Source: Acinetobacter wuhouensis (GTDB lineage: Bacteria > Pseudomonadota > Gammaproteobacteria > Pseudomonadales > Moraxellaceae). Taken from it: a stretch of 64,000 nt of DNA. The DNA is taken from NCBI RefSeq assembly GCF_001696605.3, contig NZ_CP031716.1, positions 1,302,001 through 1,366,000 on the forward strand, written 5' to 3'. A model generated the notes under the pieces. The model was not told where the DNA came from, searched no databases, and saw only the letters and a list, made by a program, of their open reading frames with translations. A program made the position numbers and the translations under genes. How positions within the stretch are numbered: position 1 is the stretch's first letter; each line of letters starts with the position of its first letter. Below, piece by piece: positions 32,313 through 40,363 of the stretch.

Positions 32313-32642
32313 ATGTCCCAACGTGCAGGCGAACTATGCCACCGTGTGACGATTCAGCATAAAACCACGACCTATGATGAATACAACTATGAAACCGAAG
32401 CTTGGATTGAATATAAAAAGCTTTGGGGCAAGCTTGAATTTCTATCTGTTAAAGACTCCATTAATGCCAAAGCTGCAGGATCAGAAACAACAGCGAGGCT
32501 AAAACTACGCAAGCGTGATGATATTGACTCAAGCATGCGTGTTTTATTCGATGGACAGACTTTCCAGATTGTATCACCACCTAAACCTGACAACGAGAAT
32601 GGTCGTATTTACATGACGCTGGAGTTGTCGTTAGTGGAGTAA
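32313..32642 (+). CDS. Head-tail adaptor (head closure/stopper) protein
   Basis: From the ATG at 32313 (109 aa) the protein matches the phage head-tail joining family: RAGELCHRVTIQHKTTTYDE, WGKLEFLSVKDSI, and TFQIVSPPKP. It forms the second ring of the neck. A longer upstream frame overlaps the previous gene and is not used. Confidence 0.87.
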   Translation: MSQRAGELCHRVTIQHKTTTYDEYNYETEAWIEYKKLWGKLEFLSVKDSINAKAAGSETTARLKLRKRDDIDSSMRVLFDGQTFQIVSPPKPDNENGRIYMTLELSLVE

Positions 32643-32645
32643 GCC

Positions 32646-33104
32646 ATGTCAGTAGAATTCAATATTGAAGGATTGGATGAGGTTCAAGAAAAACTTAAAA
32701 GACTTGGCAATCCTCGCTTGATGAAGAACGCTGCTCGACGTTCTGCTCGTAAAGCTATGGCGATTGTCCGGGATGCGGCAAGGGCCAATGCAAAAACTCT
32801 GGATGATCCAGAAACCGCAGAAAAGATCTGGAAAAACATTGCTATTGCTGCGGGGAAAACACGAAACCCGAATGAAGTGGTGATGCGTGTCGGTGTTCGT
32901 GGTGGTGCGTCATTCTCAAACAAAAATCCACCTAAAACACCAGGTGGCGACACTCGACATTGGCGCTTTATTGAGTACCCAAGTGCCAACAATCCAGGCA
33001 CACCATTCATGCGCCCAGCACTGCAAAACAACATCCAAGCCGTGACCAATAGCTTTGCTGAAAACTTCAATAAAGAAATCGACAAGGAACTCGCAAAATT
33101 ATGA
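32646..33104 (+). CDS. HK97 gp10-like neck/tail-completion protein
   Basis: The 152-residue protein starts SVEFNIEGLDEVQEKLKRLG and ends with GTPFMRPALQNN, the pattern of HK97 gp10/minor tail completion proteins. It follows the adaptor by 3 bp and overlaps the next gene by 4 bp. Confidence 0.88.
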   Translation: MSVEFNIEGLDEVQEKLKRLGNPRLMKNAARRSARKAMAIVRDAARANAKTLDDPETAEKIWKNIAIAAGKTRNPNEVVMRVGVRGGASFSNKNPPKTPGGDTRHWRFIEYPSANNPGTPFMRPALQNNIQAVTNSFAENFNKEIDKELAKL

Positions 33105-33472
33105 ACATTTTACCCGTAGTTCCGACGCTGAAATTGGCTTCAGCGGTCACAACATTGCTCGGCACTAATCCTTTAAGAGTATTTGAAGATGTAGCGCCAC
33201 ACAAAACGCCATATCCCTATGCAGTCTGGTCAGTGGTCACAGCCAATCCTGAAAACCACTTGGATTGCCCAGCCGCTATAGACCATGTTTCATTTCAGAT
33301 TGTAGTTTACGACACTCAGCAGAAAAGAGCATCCGATATCCGTGCTGCAATCAGAAAGGCTTTAGACCCACACTGTTATGTCACCAATATTCACCCAAAC
33401 CATTTCGAACGCATAGCTGATACCAATATTTTTGGTCGCGGCTTTGATGCGAATTGGTTTTTGGATAGATAG
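33101..33472 (+). CDS. Tail completion protein, DUF3168 family
   Basis: The 123-residue protein matches the DUF3168 tail terminator type: LKLASAVTTLLGTNPLRVFE, TPYPYAVWSVV, and HVSFQIVVYD. It likely caps the tail at the head-proximal end. The head-to-tail gene order is interrupted directly after it by a moron. Confidence 0.85.
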   Translation: MNILPVVPTLKLASAVTTLLGTNPLRVFEDVAPHKTPYPYAVWSVVTANPENHLDCPAAIDHVSFQIVVYDTQQKRASDIRAAIRKALDPHCYVTNIHPNHFERIADTNIFGRGFDANWFLDR

Positions 33473-33507
33473 TTAGTTGTTGTTTTATATTAAATTATCT
33501 TTAATTT

Positions 33508-33558
33508 TGGTATAATAAATAAACAAGCCCGATAAGTGTTGGAAGCACAAAACGGGCT
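33508..33558 (+). promoter_or_regulatory. Moron promoter and leader hairpin
   Basis: An extended -10 (TGGTATAAT, 33508-33516) lies in very AT-rich DNA. The leader holds a hairpin AGCCCG (33526-33531) with CGGGCT (33553-33558). This stem resembles the leader hairpin of the leftward early operon at 17215-17247. The gene starts 30 bp past the hairpin. Confidence 0.6.
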
Positions 33559-33587
33559 CTAATCATAATGTTATTAAGGCTAACAAA

Positions 33588-34139
33588 ATGACTGATATCA
33601 ATTCTAAGATAACTGACAGTGATAGCGCAAACTTCACATTTGCTGATGTATTGGCTCATGCTTATGATGCATCATTGGAGCAAGATTTTGAGACAATGAT
33701 TAGCTTGCTGAAATTTACAGAAAAAAATGATGATGGTAAATCTGTAACATTCTCAATGCTGCGAATGGCTGTGCAAGATGCCTGTATTTTCAATTACAAG
33801 CTTTCTGTCTCACCAGAAAAGAAACTCGGAGAAGATGAGTATTCAGTAGTTCACAGCTGGATGAAAATATATGGGCAGAGAAATGGAATAAAAATAGTAA
33901 AAGGGAAACCATTGGCAAGTGGGAAGCGCCCAGATTTTTTTGCAGAGCTTGAGGGTGAAACTGTTCCAGTTGAGTGTAAAAAGTCATTCACTAGCAAATC
34001 ACTCGCTCAGCTGCTTGAATACATGCATGAAATGAATGTGAAATCTGGATATGCGATTGCTTGCGATTTCAAGGTTGACCTTCCAGATAATATTACCAAG
34101 ATTATTGTTCCAAAGATGTGGATGCTCGATGAGGATTGA
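33588..34139 (+). CDS. Moron: PD-(D/E)XK nuclease-like protein
   Basis: This 183-residue protein is inserted between tail genes with its own promoter and terminator. The C-terminal half carries an apparent PD-(D/E)XK core: Asp116 in KRPDFFAEL, Glu129-Cys-Lys131 in VPVECKKSF, then SLAQLLEYMHEMNVKSGYAI, where Gln141 and Tyr145 are also usual for this fold. The N-terminal half (ADVLAHAYDASLEQDFETMI) is helical. I do not recognise a named family. Its autonomy and nuclease look make a role in the lysogen, such as exclusion of other phages, plausible but unproven. Confidence 0.65.
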   Translation: MTDINSKITDSDSANFTFADVLAHAYDASLEQDFETMISLLKFTEKNDDGKSVTFSMLRMAVQDACIFNYKLSVSPEKKLGEDEYSVVHSWMKIYGQRNGIKIVKGKPLASGKRPDFFAELEGETVPVECKKSFTSKSLAQLLEYMHEMNVKSGYAIACDFKVDLPDNITKIIVPKMWMLDED

Positions 34140-34194
34140 TTACTTCATCTGATAACCATGCCTATTTGAATAAATAAATTAATTTCAAACCAAT

Positions 34195-34217
34195 GCCACC
34201 ACTCGGTGGCTTTTTTT
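34195..34217 (+). terminator. Terminator of the nuclease moron
   Basis: GCCACC and GGTGGC form a 6-bp stem around ACTC, followed by seven T residues. It closes the inserted transcription unit before the tail-tube gene. Confidence 0.8.
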
Positions 34218-34245
34218 ATGCCAAAAATTTGAGGAGTAGCTACTC

Positions 34246-34716
34246 ATGGCGCGTATTAAATCCAACGGGACACAGATTTTTGCTGTTGTCGATGGTGCAG
34301 TGGTTCGTTTCACTTGCCCAAAAGCATTTTCATTCGGTGAGGATTCGTTCTCAAAGATTGAATCAACTTGTCTTGATTCAGACACTAAAGATTATGAGCG
34401 CGGCTTGCGTGATCCGGGCGAAGGCTCACTACAAATTGATCTTGATGATGAGAACGCAAGCCATTTACAGCTTATTGCATTGGCTGATTCAGGTGAAAAA
34501 GTGGATTGGTATGTAGGCTCAAGCCATTCAAAAACACCACCAACTTACACGGCTGGAAGCGGAATTGATCTTCCAAAAGATCGTATTTGGTGGTCATTTG
34601 AAGGCTATATCAACCCCGCCGCACCAACGATTGAGCAAGACACCTTGGTTGGTTACACATTCACACTTGTTCGCACTTCAGCAGTCGTAACAACTCCACG
34701 AGTGGTGACTCCATAA
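34246..34716 (+). CDS. Major tail tube protein
   Basis: This 156-residue protein has the look of siphophage tail-tube subunits: KSNGTQIFAVVDGAVVRFTC, DSDTKDYERGLRDPGEGSLQ (a conserved surface loop), and a C-terminal beta domain VGYTFTLVRTSAV. It is directly followed (1-bp overlap) by the tail assembly chaperone gene. A GAGGAG site precedes the start. Confidence 0.85.
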   Translation: MARIKSNGTQIFAVVDGAVVRFTCPKAFSFGEDSFSKIESTCLDSDTKDYERGLRDPGEGSLQIDLDDENASHLQLIALADSGEKVDWYVGSSHSKTPPTYTAGSGIDLPKDRIWWSFEGYINPAAPTIEQDTLVGYTFTLVRTSAVVTTPRVVTP

Positions 34717-35057
34717 TGGCTAAATTAAACCTAAGCGATATTGCACAAGGTGCATTGGTTAATGATATTCATGAGGCTGAAGTTGAATTCAAGCATCATG
34801 GGAAAACTGAAACTGTTGATATTCGCATCAAGCAATTGCCCTACGCGGTTACCGAGCCATTATTTAAGCGATTAAATAAAGGTGAAGATGTGGTTGCTGA
34901 GTGGATTTCTAAAGCATTGGTTGATGATGATGGCAATGTTTATCTAACCCAAAAGCAGGTATCAACAAACTTCACACCATCTTTGGCAGGTGCTGTATTT
35001 AATAAAATTCTAGGTATTGAAAAACCACCTAAGGATGAAGAGGGAAAGTCCGATTAA
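34716..35057 (+). CDS. Tail assembly chaperone, lambda G-like
   Basis: The 113-residue protein binds the tape measure during tail assembly. It has a beta-rich N-terminal domain (EAEVEFKHHGKTETVDIRIK) and ends shortly after a GGGAAAG heptamer. A second frame opens at this heptamer in the -1 position (see the T extension), as in lambda G and GT. Both products are expected. Confidence 0.83.
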   Translation: MAKLNLSDIAQGALVNDIHEAEVEFKHHGKTETVDIRIKQLPYAVTEPLFKRLNKGEDVVAEWISKALVDDDGNVYLTQKQVSTNFTPSLAGAVFNKILGIEKPPKDEEGKSD

Positions 35058-35356
35058 CACCAGATGATGAATTCTGGTGTGAATTGGTTCTTAACGGGGT
35101 TGGTGGGCGCACAATTGCTGAAGCTAAATCCAATATGACTAATGCTGAGGTTTCTCAATGGGTTGCGTTTAGAAATAAACGCGGCTCTTTTTTTACTGGA
35201 AGGCGTGTCGAACAAGGCTTTGGTAATTTGATAGCGACCTATCTTGGTTCAAAAGGTGCCAAAGATGTAAAAGCACTGTCATTTATGCCACATGAGGAGC
35301 AACCACGGGAGATGTCGCTTGAGGAATATATGCTTCAAACATACGGTGGTGAGTAA
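35039..35356 (+). CDS. T extension of the tail chaperone, read by -1 frameshift
   Basis: This frame has no good start codon or ribosome site and is open from 35039. If ribosomes slip by -1 at 35042-35048, the upstream chaperone continues as GKVRLTPDDEFWCELVLNGV and on to MTNAEVSQWVAFRNKRGS and YMLQTYGGE, giving a GT fusion of about 213 residues. The T part contacts the tube protein in lambda. The first TTG in this frame (35084) lies inside a continuous reading stretch and is not needed. Confidence 0.8.
   Translation, partial: RGKVRLTPDDEFWCELVLNGVGGRTIAEAKSNMTNAEVSQWVAFRNKRGSFFTGRRVEQGFGNLIATYLGSKGAKDVKALSFMPHEEQPREMSLEEYMLQTYGGE
35042..35048 (+). promoter_or_regulatory. Slippery heptamer GGGAAAG for programmed -1 frameshift
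   Basis: In the zero frame the heptamer reads G GGA AAG, which fits the X XXY YYZ rule and equals the lambda G-T slippery sequence. It sits 6 bp before the G stop codon. Confidence 0.85.
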
Positions 35357-35361
35357 GGAAT

Positions 35362-35385
35362 CGACTTAGGTCGGTTTCTTTTTTA
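35362..35385 (+). terminator. Terminator separating tail chaperone from second moron
   Basis: CGAC and GTCG form a short stem (TCGACTTAGGTCGG) followed by TTTCTTTTTT. It is weaker than the others. Confidence 0.5.
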
Positions 35386-35433
35386 ACAAATAGTTAGTAT
35401 CTTGTCCTGAATAACAAATATTTGGGGTTGGGT

Positions 35434-35865
35434 GTGGAAATAGTAATAGCAGCAATTGTTGGTGTGATTATTTGGTATGTTTTGAAAGCTAAAAAGGAAG
35501 CAAGTGAAACAAGTATAAATCCAAACCTAAACAACATTTCATACGCGTACAACATTGTTGGTGAACAGTCCTATCAAAATAACTTAAAAAAGATAGCTGG
35601 CCCCAAAGAAGAAGAATCAAAGTTTTTTGAGTGCTATGCAAAAGTCAGCTCAGAGCCATTTAATCAGTATGATAAAAATGCTGTTAAGGTTGAGATCAAT
35701 GGTTTGATTGTGGGTTACTTGAGCAAAGGTGAGGCAGTCAAACTAGCAGGAAAGGTAATAAATAAAACTGTGCCGGCGGTCATAGATGGTGGCTGGAAAG
35801 ATGAAGAAAGTGCAGGTAGTTATGGTGTAAAGCTCGCAATTAATAACGTTAATGATCTGGTTTAG
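35434..35865 (+). CDS. Moron: membrane-anchored HIRAN-like protein
   Basis: This 143-residue protein has one N-terminal membrane helix (VEIVIAAIVGVIIWYVL) and then a soluble domain resembling HIRAN: YNIVGEQSYQNNLKKIAG, then FECYAKVSSEPFNQYDKNAV and VGYLSKGEAVKLA, with the typical pattern of Pro-Asn-x-Tyr-Asp and Gly-Tyr-Leu. HIRAN domains bind DNA 3' ends or occur in helicases and nucleases; here it is tied to the membrane. The start is GTG 35434 by the position of a GGGG site. It is next to a secreted protein gene and outside tail logic. Confidence 0.6.
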   Translation: MEIVIAAIVGVIIWYVLKAKKEASETSINPNLNNISYAYNIVGEQSYQNNLKKIAGPKEEESKFFECYAKVSSEPFNQYDKNAVKVEINGLIVGYLSKGEAVKLAGKVINKTVPAVIDGGWKDEESAGSYGVKLAINNVNDLV

Positions 35866-35878
35866 TTGGAGCTGAGAA

Positions 35879-36202
35879 ATGAAAAAACTATTAATGGCGA
35901 TTCTGCTAACCATATCAACACAAGTTATTTTTGCTGAGGAGCGAACCCTAGATGAGCGTTGTGATGGGCATTCAAAATATGTTATGGAGCTACTGGAAAA
36001 TAAATATAAAGGTGAAACCCTGAAAGAGCAGCTAGAGCTAGTTGATGAATGGGATGATCGAGAGTATAGAGAGGAAATAAAAAGAATATTAACTAATTTA
36101 ATCTACACTTTGCCAAAAGAATACACAGAACAGGGTATTAAATTTCAGGCATTGGCTACCTATACGGCAGCATATAGAAGCTGTATTAAGAAATACTCTT
36201 AA
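35879..36202 (+). CDS. Moron: small secreted protein
   Basis: This 107-residue protein starts with a clear signal peptide (MKKLLMAILLTISTQVIFAE, cleavage after FA) and a mature helical domain with two Cys (DERCDGH and YRSCIKKYS) that could form a disulfide. A GGAGCTGAG site precedes it. It is 13 bp downstream of the membrane HIRAN-like gene, so both are likely one unit. A periplasmic partner role is inference. Confidence 0.6.
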   Translation: MKKLLMAILLTISTQVIFAEERTLDERCDGHSKYVMELLENKYKGETLKEQLELVDEWDDREYREEIKRILTNLIYTLPKEYTEQGIKFQALATYTAAYRSCIKKYS

Positions 36203-36220
36203 AGTTTTTAAGTATTAAAG

Positions 36221-36244
36221 CCTCGCACCAGCGGGGTTTTTTAT
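36221..36244 (+). terminator. Terminator of the second moron unit
   Basis: CCTCGC and GCGGGG (with a T-G pair) around ACCA are followed by six T residues. Confidence 0.72.
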
Positions 36245-36260
36245 TGCCTGAGGAAAAGTT

Positions 36261-39218
36261 ATGGCAGCAGCATCCCTTGGTCGGTTGACCTTAGATTTAG
36301 CAGTAAAGCTCGGTTCATACGAACAGGGTATGACGCAGGCGGAACGCAAAACCAAGCAAACCACTGATAACATGAATAAAGCTTTCGCTGGATTCAAGAA
36401 TCAGGTAGCAGATGCTTTAGGTGGAACTCAACTAGGTTCGCTTGTCGATTCATTTAATACAAAAATTGGCTCGCTCAGTGGTGGGATTGGCGTTGCTAGT
36501 GCTGCTTTGGCAGGAATGGTCGCAGGCGGTACTGTTTTGGCTGTCGCCAGCCTTAGCAAAATGGCTATTGAAACAGCAAAAGCCAATAATGAACTTCAGG
36601 TTTTGGCGAATCGAGCAAATACAAGCATCGGAAGCTTTCAGGTTTTGCAGTACGCTGCCGAGGGTTTAGGGGTTTCTCAAGATCAGCTTGGAAGTATTCT
36701 TGCTGATGTGCAAGAAAAGCTCGGTGAATTTAGTGCGACCAAAGGTGGCGGGGCTGCTGATTTCTTTGATGCATTGAAAAACAATACTAAGATGACAGAG
36801 AGTCAAATCAAGTCATTTGGTAAAACCTTGCAAGGTAAAGATGGCATTGAAGCCATTCAAATGCTTAACAATAAAATGGATGAGCTTGGAGTCACATCGC
36901 AAGAGCGCCGCTTTATTTTTGAGAGTTTAGCAAGCGACCTAGCCAATTTAGCACCAATATTTGCAGAGAATGGCAAGGCGTTGGATGCATTTGATTTAGC
37001 TCTTCAACAAGCTGGATTAAAAACCACGAAAGAGGCAGCGGAACAATCTCAGTTGCTGGCAGCCCAAGTTAAGGCGGTGAACTTGCAATTCCAAGGCTGG
37101 AAGAATCAACTGGTCTCAGGGTTTATGCCTGCCATCATTGATGTTGCTAATGCATTCTTTAGCACTTCCAAAAATGGACAGCAATTGCAAAGCGTTGGTG
37201 CCGGTATTGGGTCTGTGATGAAAGCAGTGGCAAAAGTCGCTCTCGGGGTTTCGGCCGCATTCACGATTGCTGGTAAAGTTATTGGTGGGGTAGCCGCTGC
37301 AATTGCTGCCTTAAAAGGGGATAAGATTGCAACCGTTAATATGATGTTTGATGATATTGAGCAAACTTTAGCGGATTACGGTAATCGCATTGATTCGTTT
37401 AGTATAATTGGTGATTCCGCAACCAAATCTACCAACGATTTAGTTAATGCAATTCTTGATGTTAATAGTGCTGCACAGCAGTCCGCAAAGGGCCTTGCAT
37501 TAGATACTAAAGCAGCTGATGAAAATGCCAAAGCCACTGAAAAACAAGCTGCGGCAAAAACCAAGGTAGCAAAAGAGCAAGAAAACCTAAATAAGATGGT
37601 TGGTGCTTCCGCATTGTCTGGGTTGCGCATTAAGTCATCTGAGGCATTTGCCGGTGGTCAGGTTCGTGGTTATACCGCCAACTTTGCACAAATGGCGCAA
37701 AAGCAACTGGGATCCGACTTAAATCGCTTTACCGCGTTCAATGACTTATATCACAAAGGCACAAACAGCAAACATGCAACAGGTAATGCCTTTGATTTCA
37801 CAATTGCTGATGCCTCTAAATCAACTCAGGCTGTCAAGCAGCTTGAGGATGTTGCCAAGCGATATGGTTATGTGGTTAAGGTCTTGGATGAGTACAGAAA
37901 CCCATCATCACGCGCCACTGGTGGGCATTTGCATGTTTCTGTACTTGGATTTAAAGGCAATGCTGAGGCAGCAAAACAGGCACAAGATGAACTGGGTTTA
38001 ATTGCCAAAACCAATGAGGAAGCGGATCGTATTCGGGAAGAATCTCAGCGGGCACAACAATCTGTTATTCGTCAGTATTTAACTGAGCGTGAAAAACTTG
38101 AGGTAGAGCATGGCGATAAGCTTTTAGATATTAAAATAGCCTTTGCTGGTGACCAATCAGCAATTAAAAAGTACAGCGACTTGCAAAATGCTGCATATCA
38201 AAAAGACGTTACTGAATATCAGGAAGCTCAGAAACAAAAAGAGCTGAGTGATAAAAAACAACTCCTTGAAGCTAAGCGCCACTGGATATCTACTGAAGAC
38301 TATGCCAAAGAATATTACGCATTAGTACGAGAAGAAATTCTTAATACTGCGGAATATTCACCTGAGATGAAAAATGCGCTAGTAAAGCAGGCGAATATTC
38401 AGCAGGGAGTAGAAGAAAACTCCAAGCGTGAACAGGTTTGGAGTGATTATCAGTCCATGATGGGGCTTGAAAAGTCTCCATATCAGCAAGACATAGATTT
38501 GCTTGCAGAAGCACGTAAGCACATGCTATTGACAGAAGAGGAGTATCAACAACAGCGTTTGGCTATGCAGATGTCATACGGTGCCCAGTACGGTGCAGAT
38601 TTTGCAGGCATGATGATGGGCTTAGTTGATTCATCAAGTTCGGCTTATGCCATTCTTGGTAGTGTTCAAAAAGGCTTTGCATTGTTCTCTACTGCAATGA
38701 ATAGTTATCAAGCAATTTCAGCAGCTTGGGCATCAGCACCTTTCCCATATAATTTGCCAGCAGTTGGTATTGCAACAATGGAAACTGGATTGCTTCAAGC
38801 TGCTGTTTCAGCATTGAGTCCTGTTGGCTATGCAACTGGTGGTTTTACTGGATTCGGTGGTAAATATGAGCCGGCTGGTATTGTCCACAAAGGTGAAGGG
38901 GTTTTAACGCAAGAAGAAATCGCTGCACTAGGTGGGCCGGCTGGCTTCTATGCATTGCGAGATTCAATTCGTAATGGGTTCGCTGATGGTGGATTAGCGT
39001 TGGATGCGCCTAAATTGATAAATGCTCAAAGTCCAACTATTAGCGGATATATGGAGGAGGCGCAACAAAAACAACAAGCAAATTTACAGCATCTACAAAT
39101 CAATAACATCTTAGATCCTTCGATTGTAGGTGATTTCATGGGCACTTCATCTGGTACTAAAACCTTTATGAATTTCATTAAAAATAATCGATCTTCGATT
39201 AAGGCGATGATTGCATGA
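36261..39218 (+). CDS. Tape measure protein with an embedded LAS (M15-like) peptidase motif
   Basis: This 985-residue protein sets tail length and is ejected with DNA. It begins with the usual tape-measure N-terminus (LGRLTLDLAVKLGSYEQGMT), has hydrophobic central stretches (GGIGVASAALAGMVAGG) and long helices. Residues about 500-560 carry NSKHATGNAFDFTI and GGHLHVSVL, the SxHxxGxAxD and HxH metal motifs of LAS/M15 peptidoglycan peptidases. So the tail likely brings a cell-wall-cleaving activity for infection. The C-terminal part (GFTGFGGKYEPAGIVHKGE) is also standard for the family. Confidence 0.9.
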   Translation: MAAASLGRLTLDLAVKLGSYEQGMTQAERKTKQTTDNMNKAFAGFKNQVADALGGTQLGSLVDSFNTKIGSLSGGIGVASAALAGMVAGGTVLAVASLSKMAIETAKANNELQVLANRANTSIGSFQVLQYAAEGLGVSQDQLGSILADVQEKLGEFSATKGGGAADFFDALKNNTKMTESQIKSFGKTLQGKDGIEAIQMLNNKMDELGVTSQERRFIFESLASDLANLAPIFAENGKALDAFDLALQQAGLKTTKEAAEQSQLLAAQVKAVNLQFQGWKNQLVSGFMPAIIDVANAFFSTSKNGQQLQSVGAGIGSVMKAVAKVALGVSAAFTIAGKVIGGVAAAIAALKGDKIATVNMMFDDIEQTLADYGNRIDSFSIIGDSATKSTNDLVNAILDVNSAAQQSAKGLALDTKAADENAKATEKQAAAKTKVAKEQENLNKMVGASALSGLRIKSSEAFAGGQVRGYTANFAQMAQKQLGSDLNRFTAFNDLYHKGTNSKHATGNAFDFTIADASKSTQAVKQLEDVAKRYGYVVKVLDEYRNPSSRATGGHLHVSVLGFKGNAEAAKQAQDELGLIAKTNEEADRIREESQRAQQSVIRQYLTEREKLEVEHGDKLLDIKIAFAGDQSAIKKYSDLQNAAYQKDVTEYQEAQKQKELSDKKQLLEAKRHWISTEDYAKEYYALVREEILNTAEYSPEMKNALVKQANIQQGVEENSKREQVWSDYQSMMGLEKSPYQQDIDLLAEARKHMLLTEEEYQQQRLAMQMSYGAQYGADFAGMMMGLVDSSSSAYAILGSVQKGFALFSTAMNSYQAISAAWASAPFPYNLPAVGIATMETGLLQAAVSALSPVGYATGGFTGFGGKYEPAGIVHKGEGVLTQEEIAALGGPAGFYALRDSIRNGFADGGLALDAPKLINAQSPTISGYMEEAQQKQQANLQHLQINNILDPSIVGDFMGTSSGTKTFMNFIKNNRSSIKAMIA

Positions 39219-40360
39219 AATTAACAACGGAAAATTTCGGTGAGGTAATTTTGTTAACTTCGCCAGCATTGGTTGGAGGGACTGAAACATTAGGGTTTAA
39301 AACTGATGTGTTTGAGTCTAAAAATGGTACAGAAGTCAGAACTCCGCTCAAAGATAAAGCCCGGCAAACGCTGGGCTTTTCTTCAGTTGTATTACGTAAT
39401 GAAATTGCACAGCATTTCAATACTCAATGGGGCGGAATACGTAAAAACTGGGCTGTTCCATTGTTTCAGGAATCTCAATTTGTTGGTGATGTATCTGCTG
39501 ATTTTGTGATGTGTCGGACTGATATTTTCTCTTTTTATGATGGCTGCCTTGCATTGTTGAAAAACAACTCTGAGCAAGTATTGGTTAAAGTTGAAACAGT
39601 TGAAGTCGACCGCTTGGTGCTTACTAATGTCGTGAATATCTCGAATGCGAAGCTTTACCCAGTGCGAGTATGTTTTATTAGCGGAGATATTTCGCGACAG
39701 ATTAGCAGCCTACATACACAGTCATCCATTACATTTATCGTAATTGATGAACCTGAAGTTGCTGAAAGTGTGCCGCAACAATTTTTAGGAAATGATTTGT
39801 ATTGGTTTTGCCTAACTTATTCTGGTGACTCCATGGAATCTACCTTGGTGCAGCAACAGAACATGATTAATAACGAAGTTGGAGTGATTTTTCAAAACTC
39901 AGATTGGAATTTTGCGCGATATTCAAAGCAGTACCGAGCGGTGATTCATAGTGCTGAAGATCTGTATGCATATCGGCAATTTCTATTTCGCAGACGAGGA
40001 AAATACCGTCCGTTCTGGTTGCCAACGTATGAAGCTAATATGCGCTGTAAAAGCACAGGATTCATTTCATCAGTCATGCTGATTGAATCCGATCAGTATA
40101 AGCAGCTTAGTGATGTTCGCAAACATATTGCAATCAAGAGTAATGGCATCTGGACGGCTCACACTATCACCGCATCTGCACTGGTTTCGGGAAGCACTGT
40201 ACAAATCACGATAACGCCTGCGTTGAATAAGAATGCTTCATCTATTCAACGCATTTCATATTTAAGCCTACATCGATTAGATGCTGATTCTATTGATTTA
40301 AATTTTCAAGGTGCTGATATTGTTGAGGCTTCAGTTTCAATTTTAGAAATAGGGGTTTGA
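39215..40360 (+). CDS. Minor tail protein (distal tail type)
   Basis: This 381-residue protein overlaps the tape measure gene by 4 bp and precedes the BR0599-type protein. Its beta-rich sequence includes LYAYRQFLFRRRGKYRPFWL, a motif seen in phage tail proteins of this place. By order (tape measure, this gene, BR0599-like, tip) it corresponds to the distal-tail part. Assignment is by position. Confidence 0.75.
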   Translation: MKLTTENFGEVILLTSPALVGGTETLGFKTDVFESKNGTEVRTPLKDKARQTLGFSSVVLRNEIAQHFNTQWGGIRKNWAVPLFQESQFVGDVSADFVMCRTDIFSFYDGCLALLKNNSEQVLVKVETVEVDRLVLTNVVNISNAKLYPVRVCFISGDISRQISSLHTQSSITFIVIDEPEVAESVPQQFLGNDLYWFCLTYSGDSMESTLVQQQNMINNEVGVIFQNSDWNFARYSKQYRAVIHSAEDLYAYRQFLFRRRGKYRPFWLPTYEANMRCKSTGFISSVMLIESDQYKQLSDVRKHIAIKSNGIWTAHTITASALVSGSTVQITITPALNKNASSIQRISYLSLHRLDADSIDLNFQGADIVEASVSILEIGV

Positions 40361-40363
40361 AAA

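Noticed and set aside
33473..33587. Remnant of a tail gene in the moron leader
   Set aside because: No coding frame similar to tail proteins; the region is an AT-rich promoter and hairpin leader.
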